The notes under the pieces: model-generated
Databases searched by the model: none
Seen by the model: only the letters and a program-made list of their open reading frames with translations
What the model was told of the DNA's origin: nothing
NCBI GenBank assembly: GCA_012270385.1
Contig: JAAXIK010000421.1
Span: 1 to 35,499 of the forward strand
DNA: 35,499 nucleotides
Source of the DNA: Rubripirellula sp.
Lineage (GTDB): Bacteria; Planctomycetota; Planctomycetia; Pirellulales; Pirellulaceae
Direction of reading: 5' to 3'
Part shown: piece after piece, positions 7,858-16,169 of the stretch
How the letters are laid out: every line of letters starts with the position of its first letter
Position numbering within the stretch: the stretch's first letter is position 1
Made by a program: the position numbers and the translations under genes

Positions 7858-8359
7858 GCATGATAGCGACATCAAGCCATTGGTCATTGAGACGCCCAAT
7901 CTCTTTTTGCACACCTACTAAGCCATAGCCCGCACGTTCATGAAATCGAAGGCTGCGTTCGTTGCTGGTAATGACTCGAGCAACGAGGTGATGGATACCT
8001 AAGTCAATGCAAGAATTTTCGGTTAGCTTTAGGAGTTGGCCCGCAATTCCTTTACCCATATGTTCGATAGCGAGATAGATAGCGATTTCGCGAGTAAGCC
8101 TGTAACCAAATCGGTTACTGTGTAATCTAGCTGCAGCCCAGCCAATCACGGTGTGATTCATTTCAGCAACAAACCAGATGTCCTTGTCGTTCTTCATGAT
8201 TTGATCATGAAGAATACTGGTTTCCCATGGGACAGTCTCAAAAGTTGAACCGCCTAACTCAATGTGAGCGTTGTAGATTTTACAAATACCCGAAATGTCC
8301 TCAGAGATGACGCTGCGGTATTCGACATGGTGATGCATCCGGTTCGTGCTATCCATCAT
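7841..8359 (-). CDS. GNAT acetyltransferase, phosphinothricin/MddA-type
   Basis: This 172-residue protein has the GNAT layout: an early segment ISGICKIYNAHIELGGSTFE typical of the phosphinothricin/methionine sulfone branch, the acetyl-CoA loop in HMGKGIAGQLL, and the C-terminal block NERSLRFHERAGYGLVG followed by QWLDVAIMQ. The family acetylates the amino group of small molecules such as amino acid analogues. The acceptor here is unknown. It lies 16 bases after the alpha/beta hydrolase stop and is probably the last gene of a metG-hydrolase-GNAT unit. Start codons at 8359 and 8356 are adjacent; a third in-frame ATG is at 8338. Confidence 0.85.
   Translation of the reverse strand: MMDSTNRMHHHVEYRSVISEDISGICKIYNAHIELGGSTFETVPWETSILHDQIMKNDKDIWFVAEMNHTVIGWAAARLHSNRFGYRLTREIAIYLAIEHMGKGIAGQLLKLTENSCIDLGIHHLVARVITSNERSLRFHERAGYGLVGVQKEIGRLNDQWLDVAIMQKILS
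8190..8214. repeat. Perfect 11-bp inverted repeat with 3-bp loop inside the GNAT gene
   Basis: TTCTTCATGAT at 8190-8200 and ATCATGAAGAA at 8204-8214 are exact reverse complements separated by TTG. The repeat encodes ILHDQIMKN of the acetyltransferase on the minus strand. It may be coincidence or an mRNA hairpin. Confidence 0.6.
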
Positions 8360-8375
8360 TTGTTTATCGGTTCGA

Positions 8376-9179
8376 TTAATCTATCCCTGTATGAGATCGA
8401 ATCCAGCTCAAAGCGCAATCTATCGATTCATGGTGTAGGTTCGTAATCTTATCATCGTGTCCTAAACCCTTCAGGATAACTTTTTTATGAGTACCCCCAT
8501 AAACTTGAATGATTTGGTCCTGTATCCAAGCGGGTACTAAGGTATCGCATTCCGATTGTAAAAAAATTGCGGGAGATGTGCATTGTGGTGCGGTTAGCAT
8601 TGCATTCATCGAATCACAGAGGCTGTTTGCGATGGGTTGAATCAAAGATTTCAAGCGATACCTAGCCGCCACGTTCTCCACCACAGGTATTAGTGAGGGT
8701 GGATTACGTAGTATGAGTCCAATTCTTTTTTTATCCGCGATATCAACTTGAGATGCGATGTTCAAAGCGCTTAAGCATCCGAGGCTATTCCCCAACAGCC
8801 AGAAAGTAACATCGTGAGGCATTTCATCTTTTGCCAAATGCCAGAAATGTCCTGCAAGCTCCGCTATGGTTGGCAGCTTAGCTTTTCCTGAACTGCCTCC
8901 ATAACCCGGCGGATTCCATGTCCAGATTTCCGTCCGAATATCTGGCACGCCTGACATTGGAAAACTAGAGCTTCTCTCTCCTCGTCCAGCAGTCCCCGGA
9001 AACTTCAGCACCAACAATTCAGGTGGTTTCTCCTGAATGAAGTTACGTTGAACGAAGATTTCGATGCTCTCTCCCGCAAGCGTTACAATCTTCTTCAGTT
9101 GTTCAGGATTGTCGATTGGGTGCCGAGTGGGTTTCAGGACAAGTCGATCAAGCAGCGATTTTCGGAAACTCGCCAACAT
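8376..9179 (-). CDS. Alpha/beta-fold hydrolase
   Basis: This 267-residue protein has the serine hydrolase nucleophile elbow LLGNSLGCLSA (S132 in GNSLG), a probable acid D212 in SECDTLVP, and a His in GLGHDD (H241), in the correct order. The oxyanion-region motif NPPGYGGSSG lies at 89-98. There is no signal peptide. The closest general type is the intracellular serine aminopeptidase/esterase-like hydrolases, but the substrate is unknown. It begins 34 bases after the metG stop and ends 16 bases before the GNAT gene, all minus strand, so it is probably in the same transcript. There is no evident functional link to methionyl-tRNA synthesis. Confidence 0.83.
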   Translation of the reverse strand: MLASFRKSLLDRLVLKPTRHPIDNPEQLKKIVTLAGESIEIFVQRNFIQEKPPELLVLKFPGTAGRGERSSSFPMSGVPDIRTEIWTWNPPGYGGSSGKAKLPTIAELAGHFWHLAKDEMPHDVTFWLLGNSLGCLSALNIASQVDIADKKRIGLILRNPPSLIPVVENVAARYRLKSLIQPIANSLCDSMNAMLTAPQCTSPAIFLQSECDTLVPAWIQDQIIQVYGGTHKKVILKGLGHDDKITNLHHESIDCALSWIRSHTGID

Positions 9180-9213
9180 CTAATTGCTCATGATCCTCGT
9201 CTTGGTAGACGCT

Positions 9214-11247
9214 CTAGTGAACGCGTTGCCCCGGCTGAGCTCCACTGTCCACACTCAGAAGAAATACCTCAGAGCCGCCAGGTCCAGCTGCTGTAACCAT
9301 TCCTTCGCTCAATCCAAATCGCATCTTCCTTGGCTTCAAATTCGCCACCATAACGACCAATCTCCCAACGAGCTCTTCCGGTTGGTAGGCTGCTTTGATT
9401 CCAGCGAACACCTGTCGAGTCTCATCGCCACCTAGACTCAACTGTAATTTAAGTAGTTTGTTTGCTTCGGGTACTTGCTCAGCCGAGATCACACGTGCAA
9501 CTCGCAGGTCCACTTTCGCGAAATCTTCAATACTAATTTCATCGGAGAGCGGCTCATCCTGAAGGGGTTGATCGCTGTCCTTGAAAGAGCTTGTTTCAGA
9601 TTGGCTGTCTTCGTTTGTGTCTTTGCTTTCTTCAATCATTTTTTCTAAATCCTCGGTTTGTACGCGATCGAGCATTCGGCTGAATTTTCCGACAGACGTG
9701 CCCAATAGCGGTGTTTTACTCTGTTCCCAAGTGGTGATTGGCTCATTTAACCAGTCGCTACTTTGTTCGGCTAGTTTAGGGAGAACAGGAGCGAGGTAGA
9801 CCATTAGTTGCCGAAAGAGATTGACTGCGATCGTGCAGACGGCTTTTAGGTCTTCCTGCCGCTCCGGATCCTTTTTCATTTCCCATGGCTTGGAGTGTTC
9901 TACGAAGGGATTTGCAGCGTCAGCCAATTCCATAATGCGGCGAATGGCTTTCGCATAATCTTTTTCTTCGTATGCTTTGGCAATTTCATCGCCAGCCTTT
10001 GCACCCTGTTCGAACAAGCCGCCATCATCGGGGTAATGGGTAGCCAAGCCAGTCTGATGAGCGAACTTTCCAACCCGACTCGCCAAGTTAACGACCTTAC
10101 CTACGAGGTCTGTGTTGATTTTCTTAGAGAATTCTTCAATGCCCAGATCCAAATCTTCAACTCTTTGTGTCAACTTCGAGGCATAAAAATATCTGAGATA
10201 GGTGGGGTCTACATGCTTCAGATAGGTCTCAGCAGCGATGAAGGTTCCTTTACTCTTGGACATCTTCTCACCGTTGACGGTTAAGAAGCCATGAATATGG
10301 ACTTTGGTTGGAAGATTGAAGCCCGCAGTATGTAACATGCCTGGCCAAAAGAGAGTGTGAAAGTAAGTGATGTCTTTGCCGATGAAGTGATGGATCTCAC
10401 ACTGGTCGTTCTTCCACCAGCTATCTAACTCTTCGCCATGAGCGTTACACCACTGCTGTGTTGTAGCAATGTAACCAATAGGTGCATCGAACCAAACATA
10501 CCAGTGGTTTCCCGGCGAGTCAGGGATCTCAAAACCAAAGTAGGGAGCAGGGCGACTGATATCCCAATCTCGGAGTTTATCGCTTAAGAAATGACCCTTT
10601 AGATAATTGGCTACCTCGTTTTGGAGGTGGTCACCTTCATCGACCCATGTAGTGAGGAAGTCTCTCAATTGCTCCAATTCAACGAATAGATGTTTTGCTT
10701 CTTTAACAACGGGAGTCGCGCCACTTAACGTACTTTTAGGGTCGATCAATTCAATTGGGCTGTAAGTGTGACCGCAATTACAGTTGTCGCCAGCTTGGTC
10801 CTTCAATCCACACTTAGGGCATGTTCCCCGCACAAAGCGGTCGGCAAGAAATGTCTCAGCTTCCGGGTCATAGAGTTGCTCAATATTTCGCTCTGTTACG
10901 AGATTTGCCTCGCGCAGTGATGACCAAAATTGCGCACATAAATGGAGGTTTTCTTCAGAGTTTGTACTTCCGTAATGATCAAATTGGATTCCAAATCCTG
11001 AGAAATCTCTCTGATGGGATTCACTCATTGTGGCTATCAGTTCTTCTTCACTTCGTCCCTCTTTTCGAGCGCGAATCATGATAGCGGTCCCGTGGGTATC
11101 ATCGGCACAAAGATAGATACAGCGATGTCCACGAAGCTTTTGATAGCGAACCCAGATATCTGTTTGGATGTATTCCACTAGGTGCCCCAAGTGTATTGGA
11201 CCATTTGCGTAGGGCAGGGCACTGGTGACAAGAATTTGGCGTTGCAT
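9214..11247 (-). CDS. metG: Methionyl-tRNA synthetase with C-terminal tRNA-binding OB domain
   Basis: The enzyme charges tRNA(Met) with methionine using ATP. The 677-residue protein shows the class I HIGH-type motif HLGH at 19-22 in [15 protein letters not shown], the zinc knuckle in the connective domain (CPKCG and NCNCG), the KMSKS signature in GEKMSKSKG, and the helical anticodon-binding domain. A Ser/Asp/Glu-rich linker leads to a C-terminal Trbp111/EMAP-type OB fold ([13 protein letters not shown] to the end), which adds tRNA affinity and dimerisation in this family. Length and order are those of the full E. coli-type enzyme. The start ATG 11247 directly precedes the conserved N-terminus ([15 protein letters not shown]). 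A 17-bp repeat lies 20 bases upstream. Confidence 0.97.
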   Translation of the reverse strand: MQRQILVTSALPYANGPIHLGHLVEYIQTDIWVRYQKLRGHRCIYLCADDTHGTAIMIRARKEGRSEEELIATMSESHQRDFSGFGIQFDHYGSTNSEENLHLCAQFWSSLREANLVTERNIEQLYDPEAETFLADRFVRGTCPKCGLKDQAGDNCNCGHTYSPIELIDPKSTLSGATPVVKEAKHLFVELEQLRDFLTTWVDEGDHLQNEVANYLKGHFLSDKLRDWDISRPAPYFGFEIPDSPGNHWYVWFDAPIGYIATTQQWCNAHGEELDSWWKNDQCEIHHFIGKDITYFHTLFWPGMLHTAGFNLPTKVHIHGFLTVNGEKMSKSKGTFIAAETYLKHVDPTYLRYFYASKLTQRVEDLDLGIEEFSKKINTDLVGKVVNLASRVGKFAHQTGLATHYPDDGGLFEQGAKAGDEIAKAYEEKDYAKAIRRIMELADAANPFVEHSKPWEMKKDPERQEDLKAVCTIAVNLFRQLMVYLAPVLPKLAEQSSDWLNEPITTWEQSKTPLLGTSVGKFSRMLDRVQTEDLEKMIEESKDTNEDSQSETSSFKDSDQPLQDEPLSDEISIEDFAKVDLRVARVISAEQVPEANKLLKLQLSLGGDETRQVFAGIKAAYQPEELVGRLVVMVANLKPRKMRFGLSEGMVTAAGPGGSEVFLLSVDSGAQPGQRVH

Positions 11248-11638
11248 GGGGTAGCTTTACGACGTGGATCTGTCTTTTGGATGCTGGTAGACCGACCCAG
11301 TAGTTTTGATGGAAAAAAGGCGATAATACTCGACAAAGTGAATTGTAATCACCAAGTCTGTTTTGGACGACAGGGATTGCGGGTTGGACTTTCAAAAGCA
11401 ACTGCACCCGAGATCACTTCAAGGGCATTATTTTTGAATTTTCAACGAACGTTGCACTTCGGTCCGTGGTTTGGACTTGAATTCTGCCTACCGGTTTGGC
11501 GACGATTGCATTTAGGTTCGGTAAAGATCCTGAACCAAGATGCGGCTCTAGGCAGATATGCAGACAATTTGTTGGCTGCCAACGCCCATCGCATTCATGG
11601 GGAAATAGCACGCAGTACCGGTTTCAAGGAAGAATGGC
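11248..11638. other. Non-coding divergent region between metG and the thioredoxin-protease gene
   Basis: The 391 bases separate two divergent starts and should carry promoters for both. Apart from the 17-bp repeat at 11268-11284 and AAGGA ahead of ATG 11639, I see no RNA gene, strong hairpin or repeat. A plus-strand frame stays open through the region but has no recognisable protein features and overlaps both neighbours. Confidence 0.5.
11268..11284 (-). repeat. 17-bp repeat, copy 2, upstream of metG
   Basis: Identical to 3623-3639 and in the same orientation relative to the following minus-strand gene. It starts 20 bases ahead of the metG ATG, close enough to lie in the 5' leader. Confidence 0.5.
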
Positions 11639-12778
11639 ATGCGCTACATACCATTGTTTGTGCTTCTGCTGAGCATGTTATTTGATCTGCGTCCCAGTAC
11701 TGCCGAGGGACGCGATACAGTCCTACTCTACTTTGGGTCGCCCCACTGTAGCCCGTGTAAACTCATGAAGCCTCGAATTAGAGCTTTGGAACTCGAGGGA
11801 ACCCCGGTTAGACAAATTGATGTTTTGCAAGAACCTTACCTTGCATCACGTTACGGAGTAAGGCAGACACCAACCTTCATTGTCATTTTGGGACAGAAGG
11901 AATTGACACGATTGGTAGGTCCACAGAGTCTTGTTCAATTGAGGCAAGCGATTGCCAATGATTCACCCAATGCAATCGTTCCAACCTGGTCAAAAGCACA
12001 AGAGCGACTGCGTGGAAATCTATCATCACATCGCAAATTTGGGAGTGCGAGCGCAAATGCTCTAAGTTCCAATCACGCCGATCTTTCCCCAATCGGGGGT
12101 CAACAGATTGTCACTGCGAATTCAGTTAGTTCGCTTGGCGAAGCGATGCCAAATCAGCATACGGCAGATTCAATTGAGCGAGCACGGGCAGCCACCGTAC
12201 GTTTACGCGTTCATGACCCTGATGGATATGGTACCGGGACGGGTACGATTATAGACACTCGTGACGGCGAAGCGTTAGTGCTCACATGTGGTCATCTGTT
12301 TCGTGAAACCGGGGTTGATTCAGAGATAGAGGTTGATGTTTTTCGGGGTGGCCAATGTTTCACTTTGCCGGGACGGCTCATCGATTACGATTCGCAAATT
12401 CATGACATTGGTTTGGTTGGAATTCGAACAGAAATCGAATTCCAACCCATTCGGTTGCGTAGCGACAGTCACCACGCTCGGAGCGGTGAAACGGTCTTTA
12501 GTTTTGGCTGTGATCGCGGGAGTTTACCCACACGACGCGATACCCGAATCACTGGAGTGAATAGATACAATCAGCACCTTGGATTAACCAACTATGAAAT
12601 AGAAGGTGCGCCCATTGATGGTCGAAGCGGCGGTGGACTTTTCGATCAACAAGGTTTATTGATCGGCGTCTGCAATGCAGCGGATTACCATGAAAATGTC
12701 GGTATATATGCCGGACTCGGTTCTATCAGGAAGCAGCTAGAACGAATTGGAATGGCTTCTCTAATGTCCCAAGACTGA
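11639..12778 (+). CDS. Exported thioredoxin-fold::trypsin-like protease fusion
   Basis: A signal peptide (about 1-22) is followed by a thioredoxin fold at about 25-108, with the redox motif CSPC (C37, C40) in GSPHCSPCKLM and the cis-proline loop QTPTF (P78). A linker of about 75 residues leads to a trypsin-like domain at about 180-375 with a full triad: H219 in LTCGHLF, D256 in IHDIGL and S330 in DGRSGGG. The protein therefore has both dithiol-redox and protease centres and should act in the periplasm. Function is inferred: redox-controlled proteolysis, or protease delivery to thiol-containing substrates. AAGGA about nine bases before ATG 11639 supports the start. No partner gene is adjacent on the same strand. 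A perfect 13-bp inverted repeat lies inside the gene. Confidence 0.88.
   Translation: MRYIPLFVLLLSMLFDLRPSTAEGRDTVLLYFGSPHCSPCKLMKPRIRALELEGTPVRQIDVLQEPYLASRYGVRQTPTFIVILGQKELTRLVGPQSLVQLRQAIANDSPNAIVPTWSKAQERLRGNLSSHRKFGSASANALSSNHADLSPIGGQQIVTANSVSSLGEAMPNQHTADSIERARAATVRLRVHDPDGYGTGTGTIIDTRDGEALVLTCGHLFRETGVDSEIEVDVFRGGQCFTLPGRLIDYDSQIHDIGLVGIRTEIEFQPIRLRSDSHHARSGETVFSFGCDRGSLPTRRDTRITGVNRYNQHLGLTNYEIEGAPIDGRSGGGLFDQQGLLIGVCNAADYHENVGIYAGLGSIRKQLERIGMASLMSQD
12415..12447. repeat. Perfect 13-bp inverted repeat with 7-bp loop inside the thioredoxin-protease gene
   Basis: GGTTGGAATTCGA at 12415-12427 and TCGAATTCCAACC at 12435-12447 are exact reverse complements around ACAGAAA. The element encodes part of VGIRTEIEFQP, just after the catalytic Asp of the protease domain. 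It can form a strong hairpin in the mRNA. Confidence 0.8.
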
Positions 12779-12834
12779 GGCGATCTTAATTTGAGCATTG
12801 CTTTCTTTTATGATCGCGAAGAAGAAGTTCGCTA

Positions 12835-14955
12835 CTACTCAAAATTGAATTCACTAACAATTTCTCCTGTGACTTTGTGGTGTCGCAGTGTTAGTTTAGG
12901 TGCAGAATTGGCAGATTTTGGGTACGAGAGTTCTCCGCTGAGGAAGCCTCCAGCTACACGAAGAAACCGATGAAGAGAGTGGACATCGCCCTCTCTCCAG
13001 CCCAACTGATGCTTCTCACTCCCAGGCCCACATCCAAACTCCCATAGGCCAGTTTCTTCATCTTCCGATGCGTATTGCCAGTGCCTATCGCCACAGAAAA
13101 TAATCGTTCCCGGATAATCTGCTAGCCTTTTTCTAAGTTCGTTACCCTCATGCTTGAACTGTATGTTGGCGTGATTATCACGTTTGTTATTTCGATCGGG
13201 TCCGATGATAGGAGTCGGGCTTATGATTAATTTGAATTTCGCTTCGGATCGATTCAAGGTCTGAAAAAGCCACTTCTTCTGAGTAGAGCCTAAGATGCTC
13301 TTCTCTGGTCCATCGTCAATGTTGTTTGGGCTCCTGAAATCTCTACCTTCCAATAACCAGATTTGCAGATCCTTGCCCCAATTGATGGTTGTGAACCTTT
13401 CTTTGGCGGTTGGAAACTGTTCGTCGTTGAAGAGATCCCTTCCTTGTTCGAACGTAACCGACCCATAAGTCTGACCGGGCCAGCAATCATTCTTAAGAGT
13501 GTCGTGATCGTCCTTGAGGAAGTAAGAAGTATGGTTTGTATAAAATGCTCTATTACTTGGAAGCGAAAAAATTCGACTCCATTTGAATCGCATAAGTTCT
13601 TTGGTTAGCGCCCACGGCAAGGGCTTGTCATAGTATTCGATGTCCCCTGCGTGTATGACGAAGTCTGGATTTTCCTGTTCCATACTGGGGTAGATTTTAT
13701 GTCCCTGAAATGCGTTGTCTCGCCGAAGGAAATCATGACAAGTGGTCAGGCAGAATTTTATAGGCACTTCCTGTTTTGTAGATGGAGCGGTTTGGAAATG
13801 TCCCCGGATCACTGCTGATACCTGCGAGTCACCCACAGGGCGTGCTTCCACGACCACTGCATAACGTAGGCCGGGGGATAGGTTTTCAAGCTTCCATTGA
13901 TGGGTATAGTCAGTTGCCGAATGTGTCTTCACCCAGTCAGTAGTCTTGATGGACTTATTTTGCTTCTCGGGAAAGTAACTCAGCCGAATTTCGGCTTGCG
14001 TACCTGGACAGGAACCTAGCATTTCCGAAAGTTGATGACCGGGGGGTAACTGTGATGTCAGAAAGCTCTCCTCATCACCGGTGTTCTCCAAGGTTTGAAC
14101 CTCGGAGCGACTTAATTCAATGAAATCAGGGCCATCCCTATTCATCTCCGCGATAGCCGTTGTTCGAGTCCAAATCACTGCTGAAGTTTGGTCAATCCAA
14201 CCATTCTTAATCCCATTAGCGAGATAGGGACCTTTTGATCTTTCAGATTCCGTGGTTGGGTGGGTTCGGTTAGTCCATTGGAACTCTTTGAAAGAGATTT
14301 CACCACCATGGTCAGTGAGCATTATTCGTTGGGAATCAGTTGTATCTGCAAAACCTTGGACTCCCCAGAATTTACTTTTCGCTATCACTGCATCCCAAGA
14401 AGTGCCGGATGTTTTTAATTCAGCAATTAATTCACCATTTAGAAAGTGCTGAATGTGGTTTCCAACGGCGATAATCTTCGAGTAGTTCCATTGCCCTGCT
14501 GGTTTTAGCGGCTTGCTTTCCGAGGGAGCGATGAGATCGTAAATCGAACCGGTACTTGATTTGCCCGCGATGGACCGTTTTTCATCGATGATTTGATATT
14601 CAAGGCCAAGCCAACGATTTCCATGCTGATGGACACGGTACTTCAAACCGGAATTAGTATCACTCGCAATTTTCCATTTCCACGCTAGCTCAAAATCTTG
14701 GGGAATCGGAGGACTTAAAAGACTGCCCGAACCTCCACGGGGCTTGGATAGCTTGATTTCTCCGTCAGTGAAATCCCAGTGTCCTGAACTATCTTTTCCA
14801 TCAAGTGTGACCCAAAAATCTCGCTGAATCCATTTTTCGCTCGACAGATTTGGTTTGGAAGGTGTTTGCGCGTTTACTGTACCCAGCGCACTCCAATTCA
14901 ATACCCATACAAAGAAGGGTATCGCCGGCAAAAAGGTTCTTCGAATCGAATACAT
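12835..14955 (-). CDS. Exported DUF1080 (LamG-like)::PhoD-type metallophosphatase fusion
   Basis: I prefer ATG 14955 to the longer frame from 15000. It gives a standard signal peptide (MYSIRRTFLPAIPFFVWVLNWSALGTVNAQ, shown in part: positive start, hydrophobic core, AQ end), with GAAG a few bases upstream. Residues about 40-235 form a DUF1080 domain (now linked to 3-keto-disaccharide hydrolases and sugar binding; SGLKYRVHQHGNRWLGLEYQ region). A PhoD-type N-terminal domain (ANGIKNGWIDQTSAVIWTR) follows, then a metallophosphatase domain with HAGDIEYYD, LKDDHD and CGDRHWQ, which supply the metal ligands. PhoD enzymes release phosphate from phosphodiesters such as teichoic acids. The sugar-type domain hints at a glycosylated or phosphorylated glycan substrate, which is inference. 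It converges on the upstream plus-strand gene. Confidence 0.87.
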   Translation of the reverse strand: MYSIRRTFLPAIPFFVWVLNWSALGTVNAQTPSKPNLSSEKWIQRDFWVTLDGKDSSGHWDFTDGEIKLSKPRGGSGSLLSPPIPQDFELAWKWKIASDTNSGLKYRVHQHGNRWLGLEYQIIDEKRSIAGKSSTGSIYDLIAPSESKPLKPAGQWNYSKIIAVGNHIQHFLNGELIAELKTSGTSWDAVIAKSKFWGVQGFADTTDSQRIMLTDHGGEISFKEFQWTNRTHPTTESERSKGPYLANGIKNGWIDQTSAVIWTRTTAIAEMNRDGPDFIELSRSEVQTLENTGDEESFLTSQLPPGHQLSEMLGSCPGTQAEIRLSYFPEKQNKSIKTTDWVKTHSATDYTHQWKLENLSPGLRYAVVVEARPVGDSQVSAVIRGHFQTAPSTKQEVPIKFCLTTCHDFLRRDNAFQGHKIYPSMEQENPDFVIHAGDIEYYDKPLPWALTKELMRFKWSRIFSLPSNRAFYTNHTSYFLKDDHDTLKNDCWPGQTYGSVTFEQGRDLFNDEQFPTAKERFTTINWGKDLQIWLLEGRDFRSPNNIDDGPEKSILGSTQKKWLFQTLNRSEAKFKLIISPTPIIGPDRNNKRDNHANIQFKHEGNELRKRLADYPGTIIFCGDRHWQYASEDEETGLWEFGCGPGSEKHQLGWREGDVHSLHRFLRVAGGFLSGELSYPKSANSAPKLTLRHHKVTGEIVSEFNFE

Positions 14956-15210
14956 ATTCAGTGCTTCGTTTATGGCTTGGAAGGAAATCTTGCTCAACAT
15001 GCATCAAGGTTTTGTCTCGGCGAGTATTGTTATACGAAAGACTGACAGCAGAAATGGCTAAATGACTCAAAGCAAATAAACGAGATTGAAATTTGGAAAT
15101 TATTTTCAGTTTCTTACCAAGATTGAGTCCAATCCGGCGAATTGAGGCATAGTTAAACCAATAAATCGTGAGGTTTCCAAGGGTTATCACATCTTTGCTG
15201 GAGAAAAAAC

Positions 15211-16023
15211 ATGATCAAAAAAATGCTTATCGCTTCTGGTGCAGTCTTTCTTCTTTCAACTTTTACAGTGGGTCTTCCTCTCTGGAGTTATGCTCGTTGC
15301 GGATTAGATTGGCTGAGTACTTCGGCCAACGAGGTGTTGCCTTTGGAGTGGGAGATTAAAAGAGCTAGGCAAATGATTGCTGATTTGAAACCAGAAATCG
15401 ACCAAAATGCCCGGGAGATTGCTCGTGAAAAAGTGGAAGTCGCCCGCCTTGAAAAACAATTCAAAGACGCGAAAACAGGGCTGGATAAAAGTCGAGATCA
15501 GATTGAACGGCTCACTTTGGATCTGAAGGCGGGAGATACACAATACACTTATGCTGGTATTCACTATACAAGTGCTCAGGTCAAATCTGATCTAGAGGGA
15601 AGGTTCAAGCGACACAAGACCAAGTCAGAAACTGTGAAAAAGCTTTCGCAGATCTTGGATGCGAGGCGGTTGTCGCTTAAGTCGACGCAAAGCCGCATGT
15701 CGTCGATGATGGATGTAAAGCGTCAGCTTGAGGTGGAAGTAGAAAACCTCGAGGCGCGTCTTGGAGCGCTGCGGGTAGCTGAAACAACTACTGGACTTAG
15801 TCTTGATGACAGCCAACTACAGCGTACGAGAGATCTCTTGGATGACATCGCTATTCGCCTTGATGTTCATGAAGAATCAATAACTATTGAAACCGAGTAT
15901 TTTGATCAGATTGATTTGAGTGAAACCGCAGAGCAAGATCTACTGGATGAGGTTGCTGAATATCTGGAACTTTCTTCAGAACAATCTGACGCGGAATCTT
16001 TGGTCGCGATTCAGCTGGATTGA
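15211..16023 (+). CDS. Membrane-anchored coiled-coil protein of unknown function
   Basis: This 270-residue protein has one N-terminal transmembrane segment (about 5-27) followed by a long charged helical region rich in Glu, Lys, Arg and Leu with heptad character (about 45-110 and 130-185). An acidic tail ends it. GGAG seven bases before ATG 15211 supports the start. The helical part recalls PspA/IM30-like coiled coils superficially, but I see no diagnostic motif. From memory, proteins beginning with a similar membrane anchor and coiled coil recur in Planctomycetota beside signalling genes. The next gene, 146 bases downstream on the same strand, is a membrane Ser/Thr kinase, so a structural or sensing role alongside it is possible. 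No function should be assigned. Confidence 0.8.
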   Translation: MIKKMLIASGAVFLLSTFTVGLPLWSYARCGLDWLSTSANEVLPLEWEIKRARQMIADLKPEIDQNAREIAREKVEVARLEKQFKDAKTGLDKSRDQIERLTLDLKAGDTQYTYAGIHYTSAQVKSDLEGRFKRHKTKSETVKKLSQILDARRLSLKSTQSRMSSMMDVKRQLEVEVENLEARLGALRVAETTTGLSLDDSQLQRTRDLLDDIAIRLDVHEESITIETEYFDQIDLSETAEQDLLDEVAEYLELSSEQSDAESLVAIQLD

Positions 16024-16108
16024 GTCAGATACTTATTCAATAATGCACTGGCGCCCTTTCAGAGGCGTCATGGCAATAGACCCTCGTCGGGTGACTTTCC
16101 TTGTGACA

Positions 16109-16125
16109 TTGAAACTGAGTTTCAA
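16109..16125. promoter_or_regulatory. Perfect 17-bp palindrome upstream of the kinase gene
   Basis: TTGAAACT and AGTTTCAA flank one G, 44 bases before the kinase ATG and 85 bases after the coiled-coil gene stop. This is the form of a dimeric regulator operator. Arms of eight are expected occasionally by chance in a window this size. Confidence 0.3.
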
Positions 16126-16169
16126 ACTTAGGATCGACCAACCAACTACTGAGTGCTTCGAGCCAGAAC

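Noticed and set aside
11516-11537. GGTTC...GAACC in the metG upstream gap, checked as a tRNA T-arm
   Set aside because: Loop length and flanking sequence do not fit a tRNA, and no acceptor or anticodon arm is present.
11182-11685. Open plus-strand frame of 167 codons crossing the metG/thioredoxin-protease gap
   Set aside because: It overlaps the starts of two solid genes in other frames, has no recognisable domain, signal or ribosome site, and its composition looks like antisense-type sequence.
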